Shown here: positions 25,625 to 34,243 of the stretch, piece by piece
How positions within the stretch are numbered: the stretch's first letter is position 1
How the letters are laid out: each line of letters opens with the position of its first letter
Assembly (NCBI GenBank): GCA_036563805.1
Contig: DATCLS010000053.1
Span: 62,001 to 126,000 of the forward strand
DNA from: DATCLS01 sp036563805
GTDB taxonomy: Bacteria; Actinomycetota; Acidimicrobiia; Acidimicrobiales; VFJN01
Direction: 5' to 3'
DNA length: 64,000 bases
Translations under genes and position numbers: made by a program
The notes under the pieces: model-generated
What the model was told of the DNA's origin: nothing
Seen by the model: the letters and a program-made list of their open reading frames with translations, nothing else
Database searches by the model: none

Positions 25625-27073
25625 ATGAGCGCCGCCCAACTCGACGCCGTGGTCGTGGGCGCGGGGCCCAACGGGCTGACCGCCGCCGTCACCCTGGCCC
25701 GGGCCGGCCTGGCCGTGCGCGTGATCGAGGCGACGGCCACGGTCGGCGGCGGTGCCCGGACCGCCGAGCTGACGCTGCCCGGCTTCCGCCACGACCTGGG
25801 CTCGGCGGTCCACCCGTTGGGCGTGGCGTCGCCGGCGTGGGCGGAGCTGCCGCTGGCCGAGCACGGGCTCCGGTGGCTCCAGCCCGAGCTGGCCCTGGCC
25901 CACCCAATGCCGGACGGCCCGGCCGCCGTGCTCGACCGCTCGCTGGAGGCGACGGCGGCCTCGCTGGGCCGCGACGGCGACGCCTGGCGGTCGCTGGTCG
26001 GCCCGTTCCTCGGCCGGTGGGACGACCTGGCTGCCGAGGTGCTCCGCCCGGTCGTGCACTGGCCCCGCCACCCGGTGCTGCTGGCCCGGTACGGGCTGCG
26101 GGGCGTGTGGCCGACCCGCGCCGCCCTCCCGCTGTACCGGTTCCGGGAGGAGCGGACCCGGGCGATGTTCGCCGGCCTGGCCGCCCACGTGATCGCCCCG
26201 CTGCGCGCCCCCATGACCGCGGCCGTGGCCCTGCTGTTCGCGGTCATGGCCCACGAGGGCGGCTGGCCGGTTCCTGCGGGCGGGGCGCAGGCGGTGGCCG
26301 ACGCTCTCGCCTCGTACCTGCGGGCGCTGGGCGGCGAGATCGAGACCGGCCGCCCGGTGGCGTCGCTCGACGAGCTGCCGCCCGCCCGGGCCTACCTGCT
26401 CGACGTGACGCCGGCCGACCTGGCGGTCATCGCCGGCGACCGCCTGCCCGCCCGCTACCGCGGCCGGCTCGTCCGCTACCGGCCCGGGGCCGGCGTGTTC
26501 AAGCTCGACTACGCCCTCTCCGAGCCGGTGCCGTGGAAGGACGACGCCTGCCGGCGGGCGGGCACCGTGCACCTGGGCGCGTCCGCCGGCGAGATCGACG
26601 CCGCGCTCACCGCGGCCACGAGCGGGCGGGCGCCGGCGCCGCCGTTCCTGATCACGTCGCAGCCCACGGTCGTCGACCCGAGCCGGGCCCCGGCCGGCCG
26701 CCACGTGCTGTGGGCCTACGGGCACGTCCCCCACGGCTGGCGGGGGGACCTGACCGACGCCATCGAGGACCAGATCGAGCGGTTCGCGCCGGGCTTCCGC
26801 GACGTCGTGCTGGCCCGCAGCGCCTCCGGTCCGTCCGTCCTCGAGGCCCAGAACCCCAGCCTGGTCGGCGGCGACATCGCCAACGGCGCCTTCCAGGGCC
26901 GCCAGGTCGTGTTCCGGCCGGTGGCCAGCCTGGTGCCGTACGCCACCCCCGACCCGTCCGTCTACCTGTGCTCGAGCGCCACGCCGCCCGGCCCCGGCGT
27001 CCACGGCGTGTGCGGACAGCTGGCCGCCCGGGCGGCGCTGCGTCGGGCGTTCGGGCGGCGCGACGCGACCTGA
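25625..27073 (+). CDS. Phytoene-dehydrogenase-like FAD oxidoreductase
   Basis: A 482-residue flavoprotein of the carotenoid desaturase/amine oxidase superfamily. The N-terminus has the FAD-binding VVVGAGPNGLTAAVTLARAG and the following GGGARTAELTLPGF segment. The middle has GGWPVPAGGAQAVADAL, a cofactor or substrate segment found in the phytoene-dehydrogenase-like subgroup. The C-terminus ends LCSSATPPGPGVHGVCG, the usual second FAD-contact region. Bacterial members of this subgroup are mostly uncharacterised and not all act on carotenoids. ATG 25625 is preferred to GTG 25622, because a CAGACT box 8 nt upstream suits a leaderless start. The next gene follows after 7 nt. Confidence 0.88.
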   Translation: MSAAQLDAVVVGAGPNGLTAAVTLARAGLAVRVIEATATVGGGARTAELTLPGFRHDLGSAVHPLGVASPAWAELPLAEHGLRWLQPELALAHPMPDGPAAVLDRSLEATAASLGRDGDAWRSLVGPFLGRWDDLAAEVLRPVVHWPRHPVLLARYGLRGVWPTRAALPLYRFREERTRAMFAGLAAHVIAPLRAPMTAAVALLFAVMAHEGGWPVPAGGAQAVADALASYLRALGGEIETGRPVASLDELPPARAYLLDVTPADLAVIAGDRLPARYRGRLVRYRPGAGVFKLDYALSEPVPWKDDACRRAGTVHLGASAGEIDAALTAATSGRAPAPPFLITSQPTVVDPSRAPAGRHVLWAYGHVPHGWRGDLTDAIEDQIERFAPGFRDVVLARSASGPSVLEAQNPSLVGGDIANGAFQGRQVVFRPVASLVPYATPDPSVYLCSSATPPGPGVHGVCGQLAARAALRRAFGRRDAT

Positions 27074-27080
27074 GGCGGCG

Positions 27081-28706
27081 ATGGACTGGCTCGCCGCCCC
27101 CGACTACTGGCTGGCCCGGCTGGTCATCCAGCGCGCCCTCGGCGCCATCTACCTGGTGGCGTTCCTCGTCGCCCTCACCCAGTTCCGGCCGCTGCTCGGC
27201 GAGCGGGGCCTGCAGCCCGTGCCCCGCTACCTGGACCGGGTGGGGTGGCGGCGGGCGCCCTCGCTGTTCCAGCTCCACTACAGCGACCGGTTCTTCGCGG
27301 TCGTGGCCGGGCTCGGCGCCGCGGTGGCGGCCCTGGCGGTGCTGGGCGTGCCCGAGCGGGGGCCGGCGTGGGCCTCGATGCTCGCCTGGTTCGTGCTGTG
27401 GGGGCTGTACCTGTCGATCGTCAACGTCGGCCAGGTCTTCTACGGCTTCGGCTGGGAATCGCTGCTGCTGGAGGCCGGGTTCACCGCCATCTTCCTGGGG
27501 CCGGCCGACATGGCCCCGCCGACCCTGGTGCTGTTCCTGTTCCGGTGGCTGCTGTTCCGGGTCGAGTTCGGCGCCGGCCTGATCAAGATGCGGGGCGACC
27601 CGTGCTGGCGCGACCTGACCTGCCTCGACTACCACCACGAGACCCAACCGATGCCGGGGCCGCTGAGCTGGTGGTTCCACCGCCTGCCCCGCCCGCTCCA
27701 CCGGGTCGAGGTGGCGGCCAACCACGTCGCCCAGCTCGTGATGCCGCTGCTGCTGTTCACGCCGCAGCCGTTCGCCTCGGTGGCGGGCCTGGCCATGATC
27801 GCCACCCAGGGCTGGCTGGTGGCGTCCGGCAACTTCTCGTGGCTGAACGTGCTGACGATGACGCTGGCGGTCAGCGCCCTCGACGGCCGGCTGCTCGACC
27901 CCGTCGTGCCGGCCTCGCCGCCGGCGCTGGCGGACCCGCCGGCGTGGTTCGCCGGGTTCGTGGTGGCGTTCACGGCCCTGGTCGTGGTCCTGAGCTGGTG
28001 GCCGGTCCGCAACATGCTGTCGAGCCGCCAGCTGATGAACTTCAGCTTCAACCGGTTCCACCTGGTGGGCACGTACGGGGCCTTCGGGTCGATCACCAAG
28101 GTCCGCCACGAGGTGGTGATCGAGGGGACCGACGACCTGGCCCCCACGGCCGACACCGAGTGGCGGGAGTACGAGTTCAAGGGCAAGCCCGGCGACCCCT
28201 GGCGCCGCCCGCCCCAGGTCGCGCCCTACCACCTGCGGCTGGACTGGCTGATGTGGTTCGCGGCCCTGTCGCCGCTGCGGTCGGAGCCGTGGCTGCCGGC
28301 GCTGGTCCGCAAGCTGCTGGAAGGCGACCGGGCGACGCTGCGGCTGCTGCGCCACAACCCGTTCCCCGACCGCCCGCCGGCGTGGGTGCGGGCCCGCCTC
28401 TACCGGTACCGGTTCACGACCTGGAAGGAGCGGCGGGCGACCGGGGCGTGGTGGCACCGCACGCTGGTCGGCGAGTACCTGCGGCCCGTGCGCCTGCGCC
28501 GCCCGGCCGGGGCCGCGCCCGGCGCCGGCTCGGGCAGGCCGGCCGGGGACAAGGCGGGCAACGGCGCCGGCTCGGGCAGGCCGGCCGGGGACACAGCGGG
28601 CGACCGGAAGGGACCGGCGGAGAACGCGGGGACGGGAGGCGACAGCGGGACGGGCGGCGACGCGGGGACCGGCGGCGACAGGGGGACCGGCCGCGCCGTC
28701 ACGTGA
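27081..28706 (+). CDS. Lipase maturation factor family membrane protein
   Basis: A 541-residue multi-pass membrane protein related to vertebrate lipase maturation factor 1 (LMF family). Several hydrophobic helices are visible between about residues 15 and 310. Conserved family features include LHYSDRFF, the QVFYGFGWESLLLEAGF segment, FRVEFGAGLIKMRGDPCWRDLTCLDYHHETQPMP (two Cys), NHVAQLVMPLLLF and the C-terminal soluble part beginning with the NFSFNRFHLVGTYGAFGS motif. In animals the family helps lipases fold in the ER; the bacterial role is unknown. The last 60 residues are a low-complexity tail with a duplicated 14-residue unit. The 3' end overlaps the convergent MgtE gene by 8 nt. Confidence 0.9.
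   Translation: MDWLAAPDYWLARLVIQRALGAIYLVAFLVALTQFRPLLGERGLQPVPRYLDRVGWRRAPSLFQLHYSDRFFAVVAGLGAAVAALAVLGVPERGPAWASMLAWFVLWGLYLSIVNVGQVFYGFGWESLLLEAGFTAIFLGPADMAPPTLVLFLFRWLLFRVEFGAGLIKMRGDPCWRDLTCLDYHHETQPMPGPLSWWFHRLPRPLHRVEVAANHVAQLVMPLLLFTPQPFASVAGLAMIATQGWLVASGNFSWLNVLTMTLAVSALDGRLLDPVVPASPPALADPPAWFAGFVVAFTALVVVLSWWPVRNMLSSRQLMNFSFNRFHLVGTYGAFGSITKVRHEVVIEGTDDLAPTADTEWREYEFKGKPGDPWRRPPQVAPYHLRLDWLMWFAALSPLRSEPWLPALVRKLLEGDRATLRLLRHNPFPDRPPAWVRARLYRYRFTTWKERRATGAWWHRTLVGEYLRPVRLRRPAGAAPGAGSGRPAGDKAGNGAGSGRPAGDTAGDRKGPAENAGTGGDSGTGGDAGTGGDRGTGRAVT
28521..28604 (+). repeat. 42-bp in-frame tandem repeat in the LMF-family gene tail
   Basis: Copies 28521-28562 and 28563-28604 encode two 14-residue units starting GAGSGRPAGD. 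The following stretch is a shorter Gly-Thr-Gly-Gly-Asp repeat. Confidence 0.85.
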
Positions 28707-29937
28707 GGCCCAGCACGGCCATGGCCGCCACCAGCGTGAACGCCCCGACCAGGTCGACCGACGAGCTGACCAGCGGGATGCCGTAGGAGTCGGGGTCGAC
28801 GCCCAGCCGGTCGGCGGCCAGCGAGCCGTAGTAGGCGACGGCGACGACGAAGGCGACGGCGATCGAGCCGCCCAGCACCGACACCGCCACCATCTTGGCC
28901 AGGCCGGGGCCGGACTGGCCGAGCAGGCTGGCCGTGACCTGGGCGCCGAGGGCGTTGAAGGCGTACACGGGCAGGGCAAGGGCGGCGACCAGGGCGATGT
29001 CGCGGCGGGCGGCGTGGTCGGGGAACCGGGCCGGGCGGGTCAGGCCGAGGGCCAGCTTGCTGGCCAGCCGGCCCGACAGGATGCCGCCGAGCGCCCCGGC
29101 GCTGCTCAGGTGCGCCGGGACGAGCACGAGCAGGGCGGGCAGGGCGGCGAAGGCGTCGAGCCGCCGCTCGAGCACGACGCCGGCGGTGGCGCTGACCGTG
29201 CCGGCGACGGCGAGCACGGGCAGCGACTCCCGGACGATGCGGCGCAGCTGGTCGAGCCGCGAGCGGGCGCCCGCCACCAGCGTCGCCGCCGCGCCGACGA
29301 TCAACAGGCTGGCCACGAGCCCGGTGACCACCGGGATGCCGAGGAGGTAGGTGGCCAGCCACAGCGCCGGCAGCGTGAGCACGTCGCCGAGCGTCGAGAC
29401 GAGCGGGGCGTTCACGGTGTCGAGGTCCCACCCGAACCGCACGGCGCCGGCCGCCAGCCCCAGCGCTGCCGTCAGCACCAGGGTCGAGGCCAGCATGCCG
29501 CCGGCGATCGAGATCGTGGCCAGGTCGAGCAGCCGGACGCCCTGGCCCAGGTCGAAGGCCGTGCACACCACCGCGGCCACCAGCGCCAGGATCAGCGACA
29601 TCGCTGCCGTGAGCACGATGGCGGCCAGCACGTTCTGGCCGAGGACGCTGTCGCGCCGGGTCGTCAGCCGGAACGTACCGGTGTGGATGGCCGTGCTGAT
29701 CCGGTTGCCGAACGACCCGAAGATGTTGCCCCGCAGGCCGATGGCCGCCGGCACCAGCACCAGCAGCCCCGGGTAGCGCTCGAACGAGCTGGTGATGGAG
29801 CCGAGGATCCCGCCGGCCGCGAAGCTCGTCGTGCTGTTCAGCCCGAGCGCGACGAGGCCCTGACCGGCCACGGCCGCGCCCGGGCCCAGGCGGGCCCTGA
29901 TGCGACGGCCCACGGGATGCGCGCGGCGAGGGACCAT
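28699..29937 (-). CDS. MgtE-like (SLC41-type) divalent cation transporter
   Basis: A 412-residue membrane protein built of two MgtE/SLC41-type transmembrane repeats, each of about five helices. Repeat 1 has PAAIGLRGNIFGSFGNRIST and a WDLDTVNAPLVSTLGD segment. Repeat 2 has VPAHLSSAGALGGILSGRLAS and the matching GVDPDSYGIPLVSSSVDLVGAF. The acidic DxDxxxxPLxS(T/S)xxD motif lines the ion path in this family, and Mg2+ is the usual substrate. The cytoplasmic N and CBS domains of bacterial MgtE are absent, so this resembles the eukaryote-like two-domain form. The stop overlaps the converging LMF gene. Confidence 0.92.
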   Translation of the reverse strand: MVPRRAHPVGRRIRARLGPGAAVAGQGLVALGLNSTTSFAAGGILGSITSSFERYPGLLVLVPAAIGLRGNIFGSFGNRISTAIHTGTFRLTTRRDSVLGQNVLAAIVLTAAMSLILALVAAVVCTAFDLGQGVRLLDLATISIAGGMLASTLVLTAALGLAAGAVRFGWDLDTVNAPLVSTLGDVLTLPALWLATYLLGIPVVTGLVASLLIVGAAATLVAGARSRLDQLRRIVRESLPVLAVAGTVSATAGVVLERRLDAFAALPALLVLVPAHLSSAGALGGILSGRLASKLALGLTRPARFPDHAARRDIALVAALALPVYAFNALGAQVTASLLGQSGPGLAKMVAVSVLGGSIAVAFVVAVAYYGSLAADRLGVDPDSYGIPLVSSSVDLVGAFTLVAAMAVLGLT

Positions 29938-30062
29938 CGGGGTTCCATTCGGGAAAGCACTCTCCGGGCGGGGTCGGGGAGGGCCCGCACCGAAAGCGCG
30001 CCCAGAGTAGTGGCCCGGCGGGGCGCCCTTCGGTGCGCGCCGCGACCTGCCAGCATCGACGC

Positions 30063-30866
30063 ATGGAGCAGCCCGAGTTCAGCACGATCGCCGTCCGCGT
30101 CGACGGCGCGGTGGGCCGCCTGTGGCTGGACCGCCCCGACAAGCTCAACCCCCTGTCGCCCACGACGCTGACCGAGCTGGTCGCCGCGGCCGAGTGGTTC
30201 GACGGCCTGCCCGATTTGCGGGTGGTGGTGATCGGCGGGCGGGGCCGGGCCTTCTCGGCGGGGGCCGACATGGAGATGTTCGGCCAGCAGACCGACGTGA
30301 TGGCGGCCCGGCGGACCACCGACGACGGGCGCCGCATGGCCGACGCCATCGAGGCGATGGAGGCGGTCACGATCGCCCGCATCCACGGGCACTGCGTGGG
30401 TGGGGGCGTCGTCCTGGCCTCCGCCTGCGACCTGCGGGTGGCGGCGGAGGGGACCCGGTTCGCCATCCCCGAGGTCGACCTCGGGGTGCCGCTGACCTGG
30501 GGTGGTATCCCCCGCCTGGTCCGCGACATCGGCCCGGTGGCCACCAAGGAGCTGGTCATGACCTGCCGGCCGTTCGACGCCGCCGAGGCCCGCGAGCTGC
30601 GGTTCGTGAACCGGGTCGTGCCCCTGGACCGACTCGACGCCGAGGTCGGCCAGCTCGCCGAGCAGCTGGCCGGCAAGGCGGGGTTCGCCGTCCGGGCCAC
30701 CAAGCGCCACGTCGACGCCCTCGGCGCCCAGGCCTGGGGGCGTGACCGGACCTGGTTCGACGCCGACGCCCTGCTGACCGCCACCCGCGACCCCGAGAGC
30801 CAGGCGGCCCTGATCCGGTACGTCGAGGAGCTGAACCGGCGCCGCACCGCGCGGTCCGGCGCGTGA
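30063..30866 (+). CDS. Enoyl-CoA hydratase/isomerase family protein
   Basis: A 267-residue crotonase-fold protein that probably hydrates or isomerises an acyl-CoA. The oxyanion-hole segments are FSAGADMEMF and HGHCVGGGVVLASACDLRVA; the next catalytic-Glu region reads IPEVDLGVPLTWGG. The family N-terminus LWLDRPDKLNPLS is present. The ATG at 30063 is used because family similarity begins there; CAGCAT 6 nt upstream may be its -10 box. The M50-like gene follows after 12 nt. The substrate is not readable. Confidence 0.93.
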   Translation: MEQPEFSTIAVRVDGAVGRLWLDRPDKLNPLSPTTLTELVAAAEWFDGLPDLRVVVIGGRGRAFSAGADMEMFGQQTDVMAARRTTDDGRRMADAIEAMEAVTIARIHGHCVGGGVVLASACDLRVAAEGTRFAIPEVDLGVPLTWGGIPRLVRDIGPVATKELVMTCRPFDAAEARELRFVNRVVPLDRLDAEVGQLAEQLAGKAGFAVRATKRHVDALGAQAWGRDRTWFDADALLTATRDPESQAALIRYVEELNRRRTARSGA

Positions 30867-30878
30867 GAGGATCGCCCG

Positions 30879-31586
30879 ATGGACAGCTGGTGGGACGCGG
30901 TGCGGGACGTGCTCGACACCTACCGGGCCGAGCCGACCTCGTGGGTGGTGCTCGCCACCGGGGTCGGCGCCCTGCTGGCCGTCGTGGTCGACGGGGTGTG
31001 GCGGCGGGCCCGCAACGTCGTGACGATCGTGCACGAGGGCGGCCACGCCGTCGCCGCCCTGCTGACCGGCCGGCGGCTGACCGGTATCCGGCTGCACTCC
31101 GACACGTCGGGCCTGACGCTGTCGGTGGGCAAGCCCCGGGGGCCCGGCATGGTGGTGACCGCGGCGGCCGGCTACATCAGCCCCTCGCTGGTCGGCCTGG
31201 CCGGGGTCGCCCTGCTGGCCATCGACCAGGTCACGGTCATGCTGTGGGCGGCCACGGTGGTGTTGGCCGGCATGCTCGTCATGGTCCGCAACGTGTACGG
31301 CGCCTTCTCGCTGGTCGCCACCGGGGCGGTGATCGTGGCGGTGTCGCTGCTGGCCTCACCCGAGGTGCAGGCGGCCTTCGGGTACGCCATGACGTGGTTC
31401 CTGCTGCTGGGCGCCGTGCGGCCGGTCGGCGAGCTGGTGCGCGAGCGCCGGCGCCATCCCGAGCGGCGCACCGACGCCGACCAACTGGCCCGCATCACCG
31501 CCATCCCCGCCGCCGGCTGGATCGCCTTGTTCGGCCTCGTCACGGTCGGCTCGCTGGCCGGCGGGGCGTGGCTGCTCCTCGCCTGA
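30879..31586 (+). CDS. M50-like membrane zinc metalloprotease
   Basis: A 235-residue membrane protein with the zinc-binding HEGGH motif (residues 52-56) at the start of a helix, typical of the M50B-like group related to site-2 proteases. About six hydrophobic helices follow. The segment GLTLSVGKPRGPGMVVTAAAGYISPSLVGLAG is the conserved region next to the active site. A second metal-ligand Asp is not obvious; MVRNVYGAFSLV in a later helix may stand in for the NxxPxxxxDG region, so activity is uncertain. The substrate is unknown. A tight hairpin follows the stop codon. Confidence 0.88.
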   Translation: MDSWWDAVRDVLDTYRAEPTSWVVLATGVGALLAVVVDGVWRRARNVVTIVHEGGHAVAALLTGRRLTGIRLHSDTSGLTLSVGKPRGPGMVVTAAAGYISPSLVGLAGVALLAIDQVTVMLWAATVVLAGMLVMVRNVYGAFSLVATGAVIVAVSLLASPEVQAAFGYAMTWFLLLGAVRPVGELVRERRRHPERRTDADQLARITAIPAAGWIALFGLVTVGSLAGGAWLLLA

Positions 31587-31606
31587 TCGGCCCGGCGGCG
31601 GGCCGA
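31587..31606 (+). terminator. Hairpin directly after the M50-like gene
   Basis: TCGGCCCG and CGGGCCGA form a perfect 8-bp stem with a 4-nt loop, starting at the base after the stop codon. Confidence 0.65.
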
Positions 31607-31726
31607 CCGCTCTGTCTGGAGGTGATTCAGCTCTTGACTCGTTCCAAGGCCGGCGGGATGGTGTAGCCAGCGTCTGGCGAGGGGGTGCGGCCGGACAGCG
31701 CCCGGCGATGTGGGGGGGGTCAGCCG

Positions 31727-32080
31727 ATGCCGGCACACGACGACGAGGCCGCCGTCGAGCCGCCGGGCGGGGAGGACGATCCGGACGCCGGGGTGCCGGG
31801 TGGACCGGGCGGCGCCGCCAGGCGCGACGCCCGCATCGAGGAGCTCCGGGCCGAGCTCCAGCGGCTCCAGGCCCGGGTGGCCGCCGACATCGCCCGGCAG
31901 CGCCGGGCGGCGATGAAGCTGCAGGCGCTGCTCGAGGAGGAGCGGCATCGGGCCCGCCAGGCCCGCCGCCAGGAGCGGGTCCGGCGCCTGCGGTCCCGCC
32001 CCGAGCACACCGCCGGGTCCGAGCCGACGCCCGACCCGGTGTCGGACCCGCCGGACCCGCCGCAGCCCCCGCCGGGCTGA
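31727..32080 (+). CDS. Small coiled-coil protein with disordered ends
   Basis: A 117-residue protein of unknown function. Residues 1-35 are acidic and Gly/Pro-rich. About 36-95 form a basic coiled coil (RIEELRAELQRLQARV, then ALLEEERHRARQARRQER), and the tail is Pro/Asp-rich. The ATG at 31727 is preceded by a G-run that could serve as a ribosome-binding site; an upstream GTG at 31685 is possible. The coding signal is mainly third-position GC. The stop codon lies in a 23-bp tandem duplication. It resembles the other small coiled-coil gene at 2277 in style, not clearly in sequence. Confidence 0.6.
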   Translation: MPAHDDEAAVEPPGGEDDPDAGVPGGPGGAARRDARIEELRAELQRLQARVAADIARQRRAAMKLQALLEEERHRARQARRQERVRRLRSRPEHTAGSEPTPDPVSDPPDPPQPPPG

Positions 32081-32122
32081 GCCCGCGGGGCTGAGCCCGC
32101 TGAGCCCGCGGGGCTGAGCCCA
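32077..32122 (+). repeat. 23-bp tandem duplication at a stop codon
   Basis: Copies 32077-32099 and 32100-32122 differ at one position. Each copy contains two CTGAGCCC units. The stop codon of the preceding gene is in the first copy. Confidence 0.8.
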
Positions 32123-32161
32123 TCCCGTCCGCCTACCCTGGTCACGGACGAGGGAGGGATC

Positions 32162-32791
32162 ATGTCCGACGTGATCGAGACCACCGGGCGGACCGGCGCC
32201 GCCGAGACCAAGCCCCGGGCGTCGTTCCACGCCATGACCGAGGGCACCAAGGCCGACTGGGACATCATCGCCGCCGGCTCGATCGAGTTGGCCGCCGGCC
32301 TGCCCGACCGGGTGCTCGACCACCTGCGCCTCCTGGGCGGCGACTTCGGCGGCTTCGCGGTCGACCGCCTCGAGCACTCGCTGCAGACCGCCACCCGCGC
32401 CTACCGGGCCGACCGCGACGACGAGTACGTGTTCTGCGCGCTCCTGCACGACATCGGCGACACGCTGGCGTCGCTCAACCACGCGGATCTGGCGGCGGCC
32501 ATCGTCAAGCCGTTCGTCAGCGAGCAGAACCACTGGATGGTCGAGAAGCACGCCATCTTCCAGGGCTACTACTTCTTCCACCACCTGGGCCTCGACCGCG
32601 ACCTGCGCGAGCAGTTCCGGGGCCACGAGTGGTTCGACTACACCGCCGAGTTCTGCGAGGAGTTCGACCAGGCGGCGTTCGACCCCAGCTACGACTCGCT
32701 GCCGCTCGAGCACTTCGAGCCGCTGGTGCGCAGCGTGATGTCGTCACCCAAGCGCAGCATCTACATGCGGTCGTCGTCCGCGTCCGCCTGA
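32162..32791 (+). CDS. HD-domain protein, possible mixed-valent di-iron oxygenase
   Basis: A 209-residue protein with an HD-type metal site: EHSLQTA (His 72), LLHDIGD (His 96-Asp 97), NHAD (His 107), VEKHAIFQGYYF (His 130) and a late FDQAAFDPSYDS (Asp 169 or 174). This set, and the SLQTA start of the first helix, fits the HD subgroup that includes PhnZ and inositol oxygenase, where two irons oxidise a substrate with O2. It does not look like a nucleotide phosphohydrolase with an HDxxH core. The ATG has a GAGGGAGGG ribosome-binding site. The substrate is unknown; no phosphonate gene is nearby. Function is inferred from the motif pattern only. Confidence 0.85.
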   Translation: MSDVIETTGRTGAAETKPRASFHAMTEGTKADWDIIAAGSIELAAGLPDRVLDHLRLLGGDFGGFAVDRLEHSLQTATRAYRADRDDEYVFCALLHDIGDTLASLNHADLAAAIVKPFVSEQNHWMVEKHAIFQGYYFFHHLGLDRDLREQFRGHEWFDYTAEFCEEFDQAAFDPSYDSLPLEHFEPLVRSVMSSPKRSIYMRSSSASA

Positions 32792-32800
32792 GTCGGGGAG

Positions 32801-32834
32801 GCCCGCGCTGGGCGAGGCCCGACGCGGCGCGGGC
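32801..32834 (+). terminator. Hairpin after the HD-domain gene
   Basis: GCCCGCGC (32801-32808) pairs with GCGCGGGC (32827-32834), and a smaller GGGC/GCCC stem lies inside, 9 nt after the stop. Confidence 0.5.
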
Positions 32835-32974
32835 TGGGAGGTGCTGGAGGACAGGGCCGCCCGGCGCGCCGCGTCCTGCTGCTGCCGGCCAACCTGGCCA
32901 CGGCGAGTTCGTCCACGGCAGGGTCGGGGCCGAGCTCGCAGCCGGCGGGCGCCCGCGTGGCACGCTGGCGACCG

Positions 32975-34138
32975 ATGACCGCCCGTGAGCCCTTCCTCGC
33001 CTCCCGCCTGCAAGGCTTCGGCACCACGATCTTCGCCGAGATGTCGGCGCTGGCCGCCCGGACGGGGGCCATCAACCTCGGGCAGGGGTTCCCCGACACC
33101 GACGGCCCGCCCGAGGTGGCCGAGGCCGCCATCGCCGCCATCCGTGCCGGGCACAACCAGTACCCGCCGGGCCCCGGCATCCCCGAGCTGCGGGCGGCGG
33201 TGGCCGAGCACCAGAAGCGGTTCTGGTCGCTCGACGTCGACCCCGACCGCGAGGTGCTGATCACCGCCGGCGCCACCGAGGCGCTGACCGCCGCCTTGCT
33301 GGCGCTGTGCGAGGTGGGCGACGAGGTGCTCACGTTCGAGCCCACCTACGACTCCTACCAGGCCGCGGCGGCGATGGCCGGGGCGACGCTGCGGGTGGTC
33401 ACACTCGAGCCGCCCGACTACGACCTCGACGTCGACGCCCTGGCCCGAGCGGTGACGCCCCGCACGCGCCTCGTCCTGCTCAACTCGCCCCACAACCCCA
33501 CCGGCAAGGTGTTCACCGACGACGAGCTGGCCGCCGTCGCCCGGCTGTGCGTCGAGCACGACCTGCTGGCGGTGACCGACGAGGTGTACGAGCACATCGT
33601 GTTCGAGGGCGCCCACCGACCGCTTGCCAGCCTGCCCGGCATGGGCGAGCGCACGCTGACCGTGTCGTCGGCCGGCAAGACGTTCTCGTTCACCGGGTGG
33701 AAGGTGGGTTGGGCGTGCGGGCCCGAGCCGCTGGTCGCCGCCGTCCGGACGGCCAAGCAGTTCCTCACGTACGTGAACGGGGCCCCGTTCCAGCACGCGG
33801 TCGTGACCGGGCTCGGGCTGGGCGACGACTACTTCGAGGGGCTGCGCGCCGACCTGGCGGCCAAGCGCGACCTGCTGTGCGACGGCCTGGCCGCCGCCGG
33901 GTTCGCCGTGTTCCGGCCCCGGGGGACGTACTTCGTCACCGCCGACATCCGGCCCCTGGGCGAGGACGACGGGATGGCGTTCTGCCGGTCGCTCCCCGAG
34001 CGGGCCGGCGTCGTGGCCGTGCCCAACGCCGTCTTCTACGCCGAGCCCGAGCGCGGCCGCCACCTGGTCCGCTTCACGTTCTGCAAGCGCCGGGGCGTGT
34101 TGGCCGAGGCTGCCGAGCGCCTGGCGCAGCTGCGCTGA
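32975..34138 (+). CDS. PLP-dependent class I/II aminotransferase
   Basis: A 387-residue fold-type I aminotransferase. Motifs are INLGQGFPDTDGPPEV and HNQYPPGPGIPELR at the N-terminus, ITAGATEAL, NSPHNPTGKVF, VTDEVYEHIVF, and the PLP-lysine segment SSAGKTFSFTGWKVGW. The C-terminal Arg that binds the substrate carboxylate is in LVRFTFCK. The closest groups are kynurenine or methionine aminotransferases (YbdL-like) and actinobacterial DapC; the exact amino donor cannot be read. The start at 32975 is where family similarity begins. A hairpin at 34171-34191 follows. Confidence 0.94.
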   Translation: MTAREPFLASRLQGFGTTIFAEMSALAARTGAINLGQGFPDTDGPPEVAEAAIAAIRAGHNQYPPGPGIPELRAAVAEHQKRFWSLDVDPDREVLITAGATEALTAALLALCEVGDEVLTFEPTYDSYQAAAAMAGATLRVVTLEPPDYDLDVDALARAVTPRTRLVLLNSPHNPTGKVFTDDELAAVARLCVEHDLLAVTDEVYEHIVFEGAHRPLASLPGMGERTLTVSSAGKTFSFTGWKVGWACGPEPLVAAVRTAKQFLTYVNGAPFQHAVVTGLGLGDDYFEGLRADLAAKRDLLCDGLAAAGFAVFRPRGTYFVTADIRPLGEDDGMAFCRSLPERAGVVAVPNAVFYAEPERGRHLVRFTFCKRRGVLAEAAERLAQLR

Positions 34139-34170
34139 GGAGGTTCGGCGGGGAACCGCGGCCGGAGCGG

Positions 34171-34191
34171 CCCCCGGGGCGTTGCCGGGGG
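34171..34191 (+). terminator. Hairpin after aminotransferase gene
   Basis: CCCCCGG and CCGGGGG form a 7-bp stem with a 7-nt loop, 32 nt after the stop codon. Confidence 0.5.
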
Positions 34192-34243
34192 TGTCGCGTC
34201 CCGCGTCGCACCCGGTCGGCGGGGGTCGGGGGTAGAAAGGGGC

